Of a DNA stretch of 64,000 nt, positions 22,215-42,965 are shown in pieces (positions within the stretch are counted from its first letter, which is position 1; each line of letters opens with the position of its first letter). A program made the translations under genes and the position numbers. Source of the stretch: Whitmania pigra (Eukaryota > Annelida > Clitellata > Hirudinida > Haemopidae); the NCBI GenBank assembly GCA_021613335.1, contig JAJTWR010000090.1:1614501-1678500 (forward strand), given 5' to 3'. The notes beneath the pieces are model-generated. The model worked only from the letters and a program-made list of their open reading frames with translations. It did no database searches and was not told the origin of the DNA.

Positions 22215-25200
22215 ATGTCGAAATCTAACGCTAAAATACTTCAAATTTTCAAAGTATTTTGTTTGTACCGGTTTCTCACAACTTTGGTTGCGTCCCAAGG
22301 TAACGTGAAAAATAATTAATTAAAATTCTTGTTAATTTTCTAAACTAATTGTTTTATTAATTCTTCAATCATTTGGACAATTCTTATTGAAAGCTAACAA
22401 ACGAGAGGTCAAGGTTTTGCTTTGGTGGGATTCGCTACGAGTTGAACCTGACCTTTGCCACAATAAACTATTTAATTAACAATGATATATTATTATTTAG
22501 TTTAATTTTACCAGAAATACATTCGGAACATTATCATTAGGTGCACTGCAAAAAAGGGGCTACCTTGTCTGCGGATTACCATTCATTTGAGAGTCGGTAA
22601 CAGAATGGTTAAAGATTTAGTGATGCTCCATTAGGAGATGAAATCCTAGCAGAAGCGCCAACTTGATAAAATTATTGGGGGGCAAATTTATTTCATAAAC
22701 TTGTCGCTGAAACTTTAGTTCGTAAATCGTTTTTCATTGGTTTAAAGTGAATTGAAATGACTGCGAAGAAGGACAGTTTTCATAGATACTTAGTAAAAAT
22801 AACGAAAACAACATGCCGTGCAGTCACTTTCATTTTAATTCAATTCAACGCTTCATTGCTACGGTAACGTGCAGTGACGGGCAACTAGTTCACTAAAAAG
22901 TTGCAAACTTTTAGTTTAACTAAAAAATTTTAGTTAAGGCAACAGTATAACTAAGAAAAAAAATAATTTAGTTAAATTGTGAGTTTAACTAATTTTTTTA
23001 ATTAGCAACTTAAAAGTTTAACTTAAAATATGTAAATCCTCCACCACAAAAGTATCACTTTGCCCCTCTGAAAAATTATTGGGGGGGCAAAAAATGCTTT
23101 GCCCCCCTTAAGTTGGCACCTATGAATCCTAGTAAATAATAGTTACAGTTTCTGAAATTAATATTGTTTCGGCCGACAAACTTCCGAACGTTGATGTAGA
23201 AGTTCTTACAAAAACAGAAATTAATTGAGGGCATGAAGATGTTAATAATATGAAATATTGATTATATTATAGACAGGGATTGATTGATGCGATTGAAGGT
23301 GTACAAAGAAGAGCTACAAGATTAAGACAATCCTGTAGGAACCTTCCTTACCAATCGAGACTAGAGAAACTGAAATTGCCAAGTTTGTGTTACTGAAGAA
23401 AAAGAGCTGATTTGATTTTGTTGTTTAAGTTGTTGACAAGTGGAACGAGAGATTTAGTTTGTCCTTCCCTTTCTGTCTGCACATATTCCAAGACCAGAGG
23501 ACATGAAAGAAAACTGATGACAAGACTGGCCCACAAAGATTGCAGAAAGTTTTATTTTTGCAACAGAGTGGTCCAGGAATGGAATAGTTTGCCACAGGAG
23601 GTTGTGATGTCAAGGGATGTGGAGGAGTTTAAGAGAAACTTGGACGGTTTTTTTGTTAATAGAATTTACAATTTAGATTGAGGGGTTGGCGCACTGGTTT
23701 TCGTTTTGTTTTCGGTTTCGGCGAGGGGCCGTTGGCCTGAGCTGATTTTTTTTCAAATCAAAATCAAATAATAATACGAATACATAGTAATGAATAATAA
23801 TAGCATACAGTCTTAAAAGAATAGATTACAAATTAAAATTGCCAACCGAGCGTAAGTTAAGTATCCATTCCTTCGGTAACAAATTGCCATTGCCGTCGAT
23901 AATGTTTACGTAAGTTGGATGATGATGATGAAATTCAAATATGATGATCAAAGCATTTTAAATTGACATGTGCTTAGGCTAATAGTTATGAAAATTGATA
24001 GCCGGTGTCATGATGATGATGCTGAAAATGGTAGTCGTTCGATGTAGAGATAGTCACCAATTGTTAGTGTTAATTAATTTTTGACCAACTGTTACTGGTA
24101 ATTAATTTTTCAAAAAAATAACCACAACAAATCAAATCATCGACGCCTATGATGATGATGATGATGATGATGATGACAAAATTACTGTTATTTAATACTG
24201 TTTTAATTAATGTTGATTTTTTTTTTTTAAATTTGTGTAATATTAATAATATTGAATGAAAGTTAGTCATTTCTTCTACAGCTGTTGGATCAAGAGGATC
24301 ACAGGGTATGAAACAAAAAATTTGTTTTCTTTTTAAATGCGTCCCAATTCGTATAAGGTAATATGCTTAATGAATATTTAAATATTGATCAGTGTTCTAA
24401 CACAAACATAGATTTAATAAACGCGATTAATGCTTTAGTAATGCTACACTGAAATAGTAAGATCATTATTCAATGATTAATTGATGTGAGTAAATTATGT
24501 TAATTATGCGATTGTTAATATATGTCTTTAATTAATAACTACAAGAATTGTTATTGAAGGCTAATCAGTAATTGCAATTATTATATTATCATGCTAAATA
24601 ATTAGAAAAAATTAATTTATTATTAAATTAATAAGTGAATTGATTAAAAACGAAAGTTAATTTTAATAAACTAAATTTAATTTATATCACTCCAGTCTCT
24701 AACAACAACAATCCATGCAACATAAGTTGGACCATCTACAACGATTCCAACTTCAGAAATGCCTACAGGGCCTCAGTTCAGCCCACTTATCCAGGATGCT
24801 TAGAAGAATGTGAAGGTTTGTTATTATTATTAAATATTTAAAACATTATTCACTAAAACTAAACAAAGGTTTTGCTAATCAGATTTTTTTTTAAGAAAAT
24901 GAAGATAGCATAAAAAAATATTAGTTATAATTTTAAATGTAATATAACATAAAATTAGAAGCATAACTTAGCTTATGTTTTTCCGAAAATTACATAATTT
25001 TTGAGATAACATAAATTAACTCATTGTTAAATTTGTTTGGTTAGATTCTGTAATGCAATTGCAAATGGTAATTTATGCAATTCAATTTTAATACAAATCA
25101 ATGCAATGGATAAAAGCAAATATATAAAAACAAGATATTTATTTGATTAATGTCCCTTGCATAACTAAATGATTTGTACCAAATTTAAAAAACAAGAACG

Positions 25201-28200
25201 AAAAAAAATCAATTTAAAATAAATACATATTATGACTGACTACATAATTTCAATAACAGCAATATCCGGCTGTTCAGCCGTCGATGTCGACTTCAGAAAT
25301 TCCAGCGACAAGTTCTTCACTTGTTGGTTCCACAGCAATCCGAACGATTCCATGTTCCCTTACCCTGGAGTCAATGCCTTTGTTAAACATGTTGACTGCT
25401 CAGGTTAGATTATTATTATTAATTATTACAAATTATCATTTTTATTATTATTACGATTAGTTGTTAATATGGTTAATTAATATTTTTTGACGTCTTTGTG
25501 ATTTGATTAAATGACTTTATACGTAATTTTAAATTCGCTGGGTGTCTTTGTCGCACATGTAAATTAATATTATTAACATTATTGTTGTTATTATCATCAT
25601 CTTATGAAAGATCAATTATTATAATCAATTCAATTAATAAAAAAATCACAGATAATGTTGTTAACATAATATAACAATCATAGTTGTAACTTAAATTTAA
25701 AATAGAAATGTTTATAATGATCATTCATTTTTAATAATTTTAAACAATTTTTTTTAAATTTAATTTTGAAGATACCAACAACAGTCGAGGTTTGTTGAAT
25801 GTATTTTTTGCAATTCATTATATTGGCCCAACTTGCTAATAAACATATTTATTAAAAAATTTTAATTATTTTACATATATCTATAATATATTTAATTATT
25901 TTGTTTTATATATTTATATTTATTATATATTTAATTATTTATTTAAGATAAAACATAACAACTCATGCATTAAATTGCAAATACTTTTCAACTTCAGGTG
26001 TTCAGGGTCCTGTGGGAGATACTGGTCCAACAGGTAGCTTTAAATTTCATAAATAAATTAACTCAATATTATAATAAACTCACATAATAGTATAATAAAT
26101 TAAGTCAATATTACAAACATTACATAATTAGAAAGTTAGAATTAATCAAACAATTTTCATAAAATTAAGCGATACAAATGTTCTTATTAATAAGAGAATT
26201 AGTTAATTATTCAAGTTATTCACGATATGTTTTATATTTTATTTGCAGGATCTGCAGGATTACCTGGAGCACCAGGTGAACGAGAATTATCATATTCTTA
26301 AAACTTTAATACACCAAATCAATCAAAAATACAATTAATTGCATTAATTTTAAAATATTAAGCCATTACATTTAAAGACTTTTCCATTAAACTAACCAAA
26401 TTGACATGAATCTGGGCTCGAAATTTCTGTGCCCTAATGCAACAGATGTGATGGAGTGATTTTGAGATTTGTAAAGAAAATAATTTATAAGAAATTGTTT
26501 TTGAGATGATCTTAATTAATGATTTATTTATTCTATTCAGGTTATACTGGACAGACGGGAGCAATAGGTTTATTACAATATTTCAATTCATTTTTAAACT
26601 TATAAACATTTATAATTTGTACAAAATAACCAAAGGCGTTTAAAAAATATTATTATTTTTGATCATGTCAATAAAATTACTTGGTTAGAAAGCAACTACT
26701 ATTTGGTTTTCAGTAATGTCCTGTTAAATTTTGAAAAAAATTCAAATCATGTCTAATTATAAATTTAATTATGCAATGATAAAAATAAAATATTTGCAAA
26801 TAATTAATGAATAATTAATTAGCATAATTGATTGTTTTCAATCAAAGGACCACAAGGACCTACAGGACGAAAAGGTGAATTTTATCAGTTCATCATCATA
26901 TTCAAATTCATCTCGAAAATAAGGCCATTAATTAAATTAAAACTTTATTTAACATCTTTAATTAATAAAACTTTAACTTTTATAGTAAATTGTAATTTCT
27001 CAAATTAATTAAATTAATGAGAACCTTTTTATTATAAAAACAAATTAAAGTAAACTAAACATTATAAAAATAATAAATATAAATATAAATTTAATTAATC
27101 TCAAAAACTGCGTGTACAACAATATTCTAAATGTAATAAGAAATATAATAATATTAGCAATAAAGATATTATAATTATTATTTTATTCCCAGGATCGACT
27201 GGTATAAGTGGATGGATGGGAAGTACAGGATTACTAGGTAGAATAAATAAATATTTTAATATTTCCCATATTAGGTTTTAATTATTTCTAATGAATGTTC
27301 CTTAAATATAATGAAATTGTTTCACTTCAATTTGATAGTTTTTTATTTGATGTATTACATATTCAAAATGTAAATACAGTAATATGCAATATATAAAATT
27401 ATTATTAACAATATTATTATTAATATTTATATAGTTCAAAAAATAATTATTTCATAATCAAATATATAATAATAAATGCATATCAATAATTGTTACAAAT
27501 TATTCATATTATTATTATATAATAACTAAAATGTTAGTGCTAATTAATTATTAATCTATGATAAACTAACAAATAAAAATAATTTTCAGGAATGTACGGG
27601 GTCCCCGGATCACCAGGTATTTTTAGATTTAAATTGAACCTTTTTTAATTAGCTCTTAGTTCATTGTAAAATTTAAATTACATATTCTTATTTAGGGCGT
27701 AGTTTATGAGATAATTCTTATTTTATCAGCGATTTGGTAATTGCTGGTGATAAGCTGCTAATATTATTACAAAAATATTTTTTTAACTAAATACATTGGA
27801 TGTATCATCTATGTAATTAAAGATTGCCATATATCATTAACTAAATATGTTATTTAATATATTTAAATAGATTTAATTTATAAATTACTTTATACACAAA
27901 TACTTGATTGCAATTTTAATTAAAATTATTTGGATGTAAATTAAAATTTAAAAATAATAAATTTTCCAGGACAGATAGGCCAAGTTGGAGCAATTGGTAA
28001 ATAAATAGTTTTACCTAATATTCTTTTTCATCAAGTGTAATGAAATTCTGATAAAAACTAATAAAAATATTTATATATTTGTCTTAATTTTATTAAAAAC
28101 AAAGTCTAATTAATTATGTATTAAACACGCAAATGTTTTAAATGAAAACAAATTAAATCTCTAAATATTTTGTCATCAGGACCACCTGGCCTACCTGGAA

Positions 28201-31200
28201 GAAGTGGACAACCAGGTGAGGAGTATGAAATATTACGATTCAAATTATTTGCAATTACTTATTAACATCAATAAAGTTTGATTTTGTAATAATTATTGTT
28301 GTTACTTAGCAATCATTAAAATTGATGATAATCTTTTTATTATTATTATTTATTTACTATTTATTGTTATCAGCTGCAAACCTCAATTAAATAGCAGACA
28401 TTTGTGTAAATGGAAATAAAAATTGGTGATTCTTCAGAAATTATTGTTAGAAATAGATTCAAATAGAGTTAATTAACATCTTAATAACATAATTAACATC
28501 TTTAACCAGCTCAGCACTTCACGGGAAATACCGGGTATTGGGGCACTGCCTATAATGTCTACGCAAACGGTATACATCGTTTAATTTTAATATCAATTTT
28601 TCATTAATTATTAATAATGAATAATGTACAATACACCAATCGGGTATCATGTAATAAGACATCAATTACAACAAATTAAAATTAATTAAAAACAGACGCA
28701 TGCCAGCCATCCTGGACCGTCAACATTGACCGCCAATCAGCAGGTGCTTTCGACTCACCTGTAGACGTCATTTCGATCGACCGCTGCAAAGACGTCTGCT
28801 TGTCTTTTCCGAATTGCGTTGCCATGGAGTTTTCAGGATATGCCATAAGCTCAAACGCCTGTAGAATCCACAATTCCAGCAATAGTTTACAAGCTCACTA
28901 CTTCTCTTATGGCACCAACCAATACCTTCTGACAGACAGGTGTACTAAAATGGGTGAGGCACTGTTTGAGTTCAAAGTTCAAATGGGATTGTTTCTGAAT
29001 ATAATTTATTTCAATGTCATCTAGAGATTTATAAAGAAAAAAGATAACATCTGATACTTAACAAAATATTTAAACTTATTTAGTACGTCTAGTAATTCAT
29101 TGGAATGCATTTATTGCAAAATAAATTTTTGTAAATTAGCAAATAATTACAATATTAATATATAACATAACATATAATATTACAATATTATATTCCTATA
29201 TAATAAAATATTTAATAAATAAATTATTATAATATAATCGTGTTCAATTAAAAGATCATTTAAATATTAAAACCATTTAATATTATTTAATTGTATAATT
29301 AATTATATTATTACTATTATTTAATGGTATTGCTTTCCAGGGTTCTCGAGCTCTTCTAATCAATTCATTGGTTTCCCTGGTACTTTACATTCAAATTGTT
29401 CATTGTTTTTAATATATAAATGCAAAATATAAAATTAAACAATTAAATATTTGCAATATTTAATAATTAGACATTAATTACTTAATAATTAACGACTATT
29501 TGTAAAAATAAATAATACCATTAATAAAGTTTTTTAAGTTAAAGTTTTTTTTTATTCAAAACTGATTTATTTGATTTATTTGATCTCTGTAAATTCTTAT
29601 TTTTGTTTAATTTATCATTTATAATAATTTCAGGAACAATGGGAATCTTTGGATCAACAGGTTGATTACTTCTTAAAGTAATCAAATGTTAAAAGTAATA
29701 AAATAAATAAAATAAAGAGAAAAATTATTAATAGTTAATTAATTAATAGCCAAATCAATAATAATATTGAGAAATGCAAAAATTAAAATTGTCAAGTAAC
29801 ATATTCTGCTAAAACAGGTTCTACTGGTATGACAGGATATGCTGGAATTACGGGTAATTAAAGTTAATCAAAATGCCAAACCAAATTATTAATAAAATTT
29901 CATTATCTTATAAAATTAGTGTTGGTTTATAATTACTATTTTAAATTCAATTAGCTTAAAAAACGTTCAGCTAATAACGTACCTTTGAATCAATAACTTA
30001 CAATTTATAAATTTTATTGACAGTCAATACATTAGCTGACAATGCATAAATGAACATTAGTTAATTAACTAATTAGTTAATTTATTTGAGCAAACATTTT
30101 AAATGAAAATCACAACAGGATATAAATTCAATACAGCAATACAATAAGTCCAATAATCCGCAGTTCATTTCAAAATAACTTAATGATAAATTATTTTATT
30201 GTACTGTAATAATGCAATAATCATTTCTAAATTGTTATTTTATTGTACTGTAATAAGTTAATAATCATTTCTAAATTGTAACAGGTTCCACTGGATTCAC
30301 TGGACCAAAAGGTGATAATGATGTTTATGAAAGCTGACAATTTTCAACAAAACAATGTTTCATAGTTGACCAAATACTCAACTACAACAATCAGTATTAA
30401 TTAATTATAATAATAACTTAATTTGTGACGCCTAATAAATTAATTATTGTTATTATGTATTTCCTTTTGAATTGCTTATTCGTTCGATATTATATTCATA
30501 CACCTTATCGATAATTGGTTATTATTTTATTAAAATTAAAAAAACATTTATAAACACATAAATGCTTATTTACAATAACATTAGTTAATAAACCAATTAA
30601 TTTTATATTTAATATTTTAATAATAAATTTATATAACTAACATTAATTTAATTTATTACCACGCAAATAAAACATTTTTGCTAATTCAGGATATGTTGGG
30701 GTGTCGGGAATCAACGGGGTATCAGGTTAATGAAATATTTATATTTAAAACTATTTTATCTAATTATGATTTTTTAATTTTCCGTTATATATTAATTATT
30801 ATTTCAAGTTAATTAATTAATATTAATATACATTGGATTTTTTCGATTCTGTCAATCCATTTCCATACTATCAATCTATTGCCTTCAGGTGTACAAGGTA
30901 AAACTGGAAACACAGGTTTTACAGGTTAAAAAAAACAATTTTATTATTTAAAAGGCGCCGTTAAATCAATAAACACATGGAAAATTACTATCTTTTCCGT
31001 CATTATCACATTAACTTACTTATTGATCAATGTTTACAAGATAATAATATATATTATTTATATTAATTCAAATCAAATGGCTGAACAATGGCTAAATGAG
31101 AAAATCTTGATCTAAGTATTAAAAAAGAAGCTTAAGAAATACATTCGACTTAATAATTATTTAATATGATTATGTACCAATTTAATACTTAACTAAATAA

Positions 31201-32713
31201 TAATACCAATTAGATATCTTAACAGTATTTGTAAATGACAGGACCCACTGGAGATCAAGGTCTACCTGGCCCACCAGGTAAAATTGTCCTCATTCAAGCA
31301 ATTAAAACTTGGAAATTGTTGCATTTTTTGCTATATTTAATTTAATTTAATTTATTTTCAAATTGCCAAATTTCAAATTAACCTGTTGTTTGCCAAATTC
31401 TTTATTTATTTATCAAATATTTTATTCAATATTTTAAAATATTTAAATTTTATTCAATAATAATTAGATAATTATTAAGCGAATTATTAATAAAATAATT
31501 ATTACAATTTACATGTTAATAATTATCGTTTTATAAGCATCAACAGCGGGAGCAACAAAGGTCAAAACTCCGTCCGGAGATAGCATTTACGTAAAAGGTG
31601 ATTTCATTTTTATACATACATAAATACGAATAATTTAGAAATATTTACTTAAAGGTCAATTGATACCTTAAATTACTCTATTAACTAATGAATAATTAGT
31701 AACTAAAACAATTTACTCAACTAATAAATAGCAACCTTAAAGTTAACTAATAAATAAATGCCTTCCTAAGAACAAGCTTTCAACTTATTAGATTCCTGTC
31801 AACCTCTATGGGTAAATGTGAGTGGCTACGAATCCCCAGGAGCAACCCCTGAAACCAATGTGTCCTTGGATCAATGTAAAGCTCAGTGCCTGGCAGCACC
31901 TGCTTGCGTTGCTATTGAGTACCGCTCGAAAACGTTTTCATGTCGTTTCCATAACAACGCCAACAACCTGCAGACAAAAATTCAAAATGTGGACAATTTA
32001 CAATCTGTACTCCTAACTAAGTGTCCTAATCTTAGTGAGTGAATTTCAGTATTTGTACTTAAGATTATGATTAGCGCATTACTAGAGTTCTTAAATTATG
32101 TTGTATCTCTAATATGATTAGTACATTACTTATAAATTATAATTTATCAACTACTTTGAAATAAATGCAATTGTATTTATGATTTCATTTCATTCATTCA
32201 GATGCAACATCTCCAACCGCAGGTTTGGATTTTTGTTTTGCATAATAACGTAATAATGAGTTACAACACATTAATTATCGCCAAAATTTAAAATTGTATG
32301 TTAATTATTTTATGTTAAAAATTATATATTATAATATTATACTACAAGTAATATTTATAGTATTTTTATATTTTTAATGCTGTTTCTTATAAATTGTACA
32401 TAAGTGTTTATTAAATTTGACGTCTGCATATTTTTTCCCAGCACCACTCAAAACTATTGTAAATAAGAGGGACGACGATGCTACTGCAGATGGTAGTAAT
32501 TATGGTAATGATGACGAAGTTGTTGAAAGTGATTGCGTTCAGCCGGAGGAAGATATTTTGTCCAAACCTGAGTTCTACAGTGTCATCATAACTCCACCGT
32601 TGACCATTTTTGTCAATGCCGTCTGCTATGCTCTCTACAAGGCGGGAAAGAAGATCTTGAAGCGCGAATTCAGACCTGGAATGAACCTTGAAAAGTTTTC
32701 CAACATTGTGTAG
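22215..32713 (+). CDS. Gene C: membrane-anchored collagen-like protein with three apple/PAN-like domains
   Basis: Twenty-six phase-1 exons give about 597 aa: 22215-22299 (signal peptide, hydrophobic KVFCLYRFLTTLVAS), 24282-24305, 24696-24815 and 25260-25403 (split apple domain, NPCNISW to HVDCS), 25772-25789, 25998-26033, 26249-26275, 26541-26567, 26848-26874, 27193-27237, 27590-27616, 27970-27996, 28180-28215, 28510-28569, 28696-28953 (apple domain 2), 29341-29379, 29634-29660, 29818-29853, 30285-30311, 30690-30725, 30889-30924, 31242-31277, 31538-31597, 31792-32034 (apple domain 3), 32202-32222, 32442-32713. Most small exons encode three or four Gly-X-Y triplets. The last exon has an acidic stretch, then KPEFYSVIITPPLTIFVNAV, a weak membrane segment that aligns with KPWYYALVMTPVMAVIINF of gene B, then a basic tail. 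Same architecture as gene B, so a paralogue; type I membrane topology is inferred. Confidence 0.87.
22650..23124. mobile_element. hAT MITE in intron 1 of gene C
   Basis: The ends CAGAAGCGCCAACTT and, inverted, CATAGGTGCCAACTT are flanked by the 8-base repeat AATCCTAG (22642-22649 and 23125-23132). G-rich subterminal strings (TTATTGGGGGGGCAAA) occur near both ends. There is no transposase. It shares its ends and inner strings with the element at 43269-43706. Confidence 0.85.
23279..23772 (+). mobile_element. 5'-truncated LINE fragment (CR1/L2-like reverse transcriptase C-terminus)
   Basis: The + strand reads LIDAIEGVQRRATRLRQSCR, NLPYQSRLEKLKLPS, then an in-frame TGA at 23394-23396, then RADLILLFKLLTSG, TRGHERKL and RVVQEWNSLPQEVV with an FKRNLD end, closing at 23681. 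This is the usual C-terminus of non-LTR ORF2 proteins (VQRRAT, NLSYxxRL, TRGH, VxxWNSLP, FKxxLD). A short 3' UTR ends in CAAATCAAAATCAAA. The TGA sits where CGA (Arg) is expected, a typical CpG decay. It is a dead fragment in intron 1 of gene C. Confidence 0.85.
24147..24174. repeat. GAT microsatellite
   Basis: About nine GAT units in a row, just upstream of exon 24282-24305 of gene C. Confidence 0.7.
30189..30282. repeat. Direct duplication next to a gene C splice acceptor
   Basis: Two copies of a unit of about 46 bases (TTATTTTATTGTACTGTAAT ... CATTTCTAAATTG) lie in tandem. The second runs into the acceptor of exon 30285-30311. Confidence 0.65.
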
Positions 32714-35431
32714 ACTGATTTAAGCCATTTAGTGAAATCTTAGGAACTATTTTTGAGTGTTTGTCGTGTAACTAATGTAACATCTTGAAATAATGTTTAT
32801 TAATCCATTTCTAATTTATTTGTAACAATAATGCTTACAAAGTAATGCATAATATTTTATTCGTAACTTATTTATTGAGTTTTTAAATATCTAGAATGTA
32901 ACTTCAAAGTGAACAATCCACACTTCAAATTCAAATTAATTCTTAATTAATTTCTAATTCAAATGTTTTCAGCTTCAAGACTTCAAGCTTCGGACTTGTA
33001 TTTAACAAAAAATCTGACTTTTCAAAAAAGCTGTAAATATGTTGCATGTGTTTTTAAGTAATTAATTAGAAAGTTAAAAGCGAATTTAATTAAGTAATCT
33101 TTCGATTTTGAAAATGTACCTCATTTGTTCGCATAGGTTTCCTTACATCTGAGACGAACAAACATTTCAATCATAACAATGGTTGAAACGATGGTTGATT
33201 TGCAATCAACATCAGCATCTTAACTATAGATGATATCTTCAACCTCTAGCACAGAAGTTGTAAACAAACCAAATGTACTGAACTTGTTTCTAACCTTTCC
33301 ATTCTTTGAACTTTTTTCATCAACGCAGCTGCTGATTATTTTTTGGCGGTTTAGTTATTTAAAAATTACTTAATTAAATTCATTAGTAAATTTAATTAAA
33401 TTCATTAGTAAATTTAATTAATAAAATAACTAAGCGGTATTTATTACCGTTTGTTACACCTAACAATCATAATAATCATCATTCCAGCTACATCTGCTTT
33501 TATTGCCTCTGGGAACGTTTATAAAATGCAAATGCAAGGGTGGAAAAATTGGAAAAAATACCAAAAAAAACATATGGAGAACTCAGGTGGAGTTTCCACT
33601 GAGTTCTAAAATTTTGACGAAGTTTTTGGATGTTGAGTTGCTTGCATCCTTTGATTGCTCTGTGTGATGTAAATAAGTGTTGCTATGGAAGCGAGCAAAT
33701 TAAGATTTTAATCCGAAACCATTTGTTTTAATCTAAATTAATTATATTCTGTCACAAATTCATAATCTCGAATGTTGAGTTTGCAGTTTGTTTTCTTTGA
33801 ATTTTCTTGTAAAAAGTTTTTTTTTTCTACATTTTTATTCCGTGCCCTTATTTCAGGGCATGTGATAAACAGTCAGCAGCAACTTCCGTGGTGGAAAGAA
33901 AACCTAGGCACGCAAGGAATGTGATTTAAAGCTAATATTCAGGAGCAACTGGAATAAATTAATCAATTAATAAAAAATTAATCGCCAAATCAGGAACGTC
34001 TTAAATAGCTGGAAATAATAAAAAGTAGAAAAATAATGTTAAAAATAAAATAAAGTTTAAAATTATGAAAAATATTGGAAAGCTATTTCTTAATGCTCTA
34101 ATATTAATATTATGTTAATAATTTGTTATTATGTTAATAATTTGTTATTATGTTAATAATTTGTTATTATGTTAATAATTTGTTATTATGTTAATAATTT
34201 TGTTACAACTACTTTAGTTACTAGAAGGATTGCAAGCAAAAACGATAGTATTATTATTTTTCCATCTCGACATCTTTCTTTAAATTCTGAATTGTTTGAT
34301 CTACCTTCCAGACTGCCCTCTTTTCTAGAATTCTGACATCCTCTTTCTCCACGGCTATAAATAACTCATAAATAATGAAAACTAGTAAATATGAGATAAT
34401 AGACAGCTGTGAGATACACGAGCTTTGAAAACCTGATAAAAGGTTTTTATCGGCTGTTTATTGACTAATTAATGTTATCAACTAGTAATTCACTTTTTTT
34501 TAATTGGCTACAACAATATTATTGGTTTTTGCAAAGATAATAAATTAGTTTGTTTACATACAATGGAGCTTTTCTTATCATTTTCATTGCTTCAAATTGG
34601 ATTAAAAAGTTTCGTAAAGTTTGGTCTAACTTGTACAACAAAATATTTCTTTGTTTCACTAGTTAATTAGTTATGTAAAATCATTAAAACCCTTGAAAAA
34701 AAACTAATTATCTATTTAACTCAGAGAGATACGCATAGCTACATGTGCACATACTGGAAGCAACACTTCCAGGCAGAATCAGCACATCTCCAGCTGACAT
34801 GAGTGTAATTTATAAGCAGACGCATATGAGTTGTGGGCGCTAAGTCTTTCTTTCTTTCTTTCTTTAAGCGCCTCTTTCCTCGGGCTTAGAATATCTCGAG
34901 CCAAGGAATGTTTATCGAAATTAATGTGAAATTCTAAGAAATCTGAAATAGCCAACGACTAGATTATCTGCTAGATTAGTTAATGGTTTTGGTAACTTGA
35001 TAAAACTTAAGAGTGTTTCGTTTTATTAAAAGTGAATAATTAAAGGTTGGACTTTGATTCATTTTATGTGGAATTCCTTCTTATCTCTGCTAAACATATT
35101 TAAATGGCTATATTTAACAATTACATAAAAATAATTTTTAACATTTCTAATCATCATTCAAAGCATTCCTAAAATTACAAAGCAACTGAAACCGCTAAAT
35201 AAATTACTTGCCATTATTTAAGCACTTATGACAAAAACCAGTTCTAAGCAGTTTCAGTTTAGCTTGTAACAGACCGAAGAGATGAATGTGGCAATTTTTT
35301 TTTTTTTGGTTTTAAGAACAAAACTATACTTCTAAGTCAAACTTTCTTTCATCGTTATTAGGTTTAATAAAAAAAAATCATTCTTTTGTTTGTCTAAATC
35401 CAGCCAATTTGTTTAGTTTCTTTCTGTTCAG
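32714..35431. other. Region between gene C and the Ig-domain gene
   Basis: No coding sequence was found in about 2.7 kb. It contains a 19-base tandem repeat (34108-34203), a short TTTC run (34846-34866) and presumably a non-coding or short first exon of the next gene, since an acceptor (TTCTGTTCAG) ends at 35431. Confidence 0.4.
34108..34203. repeat. 19-base tandem repeat
   Basis: About five near-perfect copies of TTATTATGTTAATAATTTG. Confidence 0.85.
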
Positions 35432-35489
35432 ACTACCTACACCTGTAGATTTCCGACAATCAAGTACCAAGAGCAAACTCAGTTTCGAC

Positions 35490-42642
<7,153 letters not shown>

Positions 42643-42883
42643 GTGCAAATCTGCCATGTTTGTGTAAGCTGTGTCCATATTTTCCAATTTGGAGTGATCG
42701 AGTCATTTTTTATGGTGAATTTTCATTGAGGCCGGAAAGTGTAAAAACATCTTTAAACAACACAAATTTTGTTTTGTGGCATCTGTAATATGGTGATATC
42801 AGTTGAAAATGGAAATGTATGTTTATTGTGCATGTACATTTTAATACATTTTTAAAGAGTATTATACGATTTTAAGTGATATC

Positions 42884-42889
42884 AATAAA
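42884..42889 (+). terminator. Poly(A) signal of the Ig-domain gene
   Basis: AATAAA about 240 bases after the TAG at 42640-42642. Confidence 0.5.
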
Positions 42890-42965
42890 GTTTATCCGCC
42901 ACGAGGACTGAACTTTGTATTAATTTATTTCAAAATTGTGTTTTCTACTTTTGTCCGGCTTCAGC

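Noticed and set aside
23412..23681. An intact 89-residue gene in intron 1 of gene C
   Set aside because: It is the downstream part of a LINE reverse transcriptase C-terminus with an in-frame stop just upstream; not a host gene.
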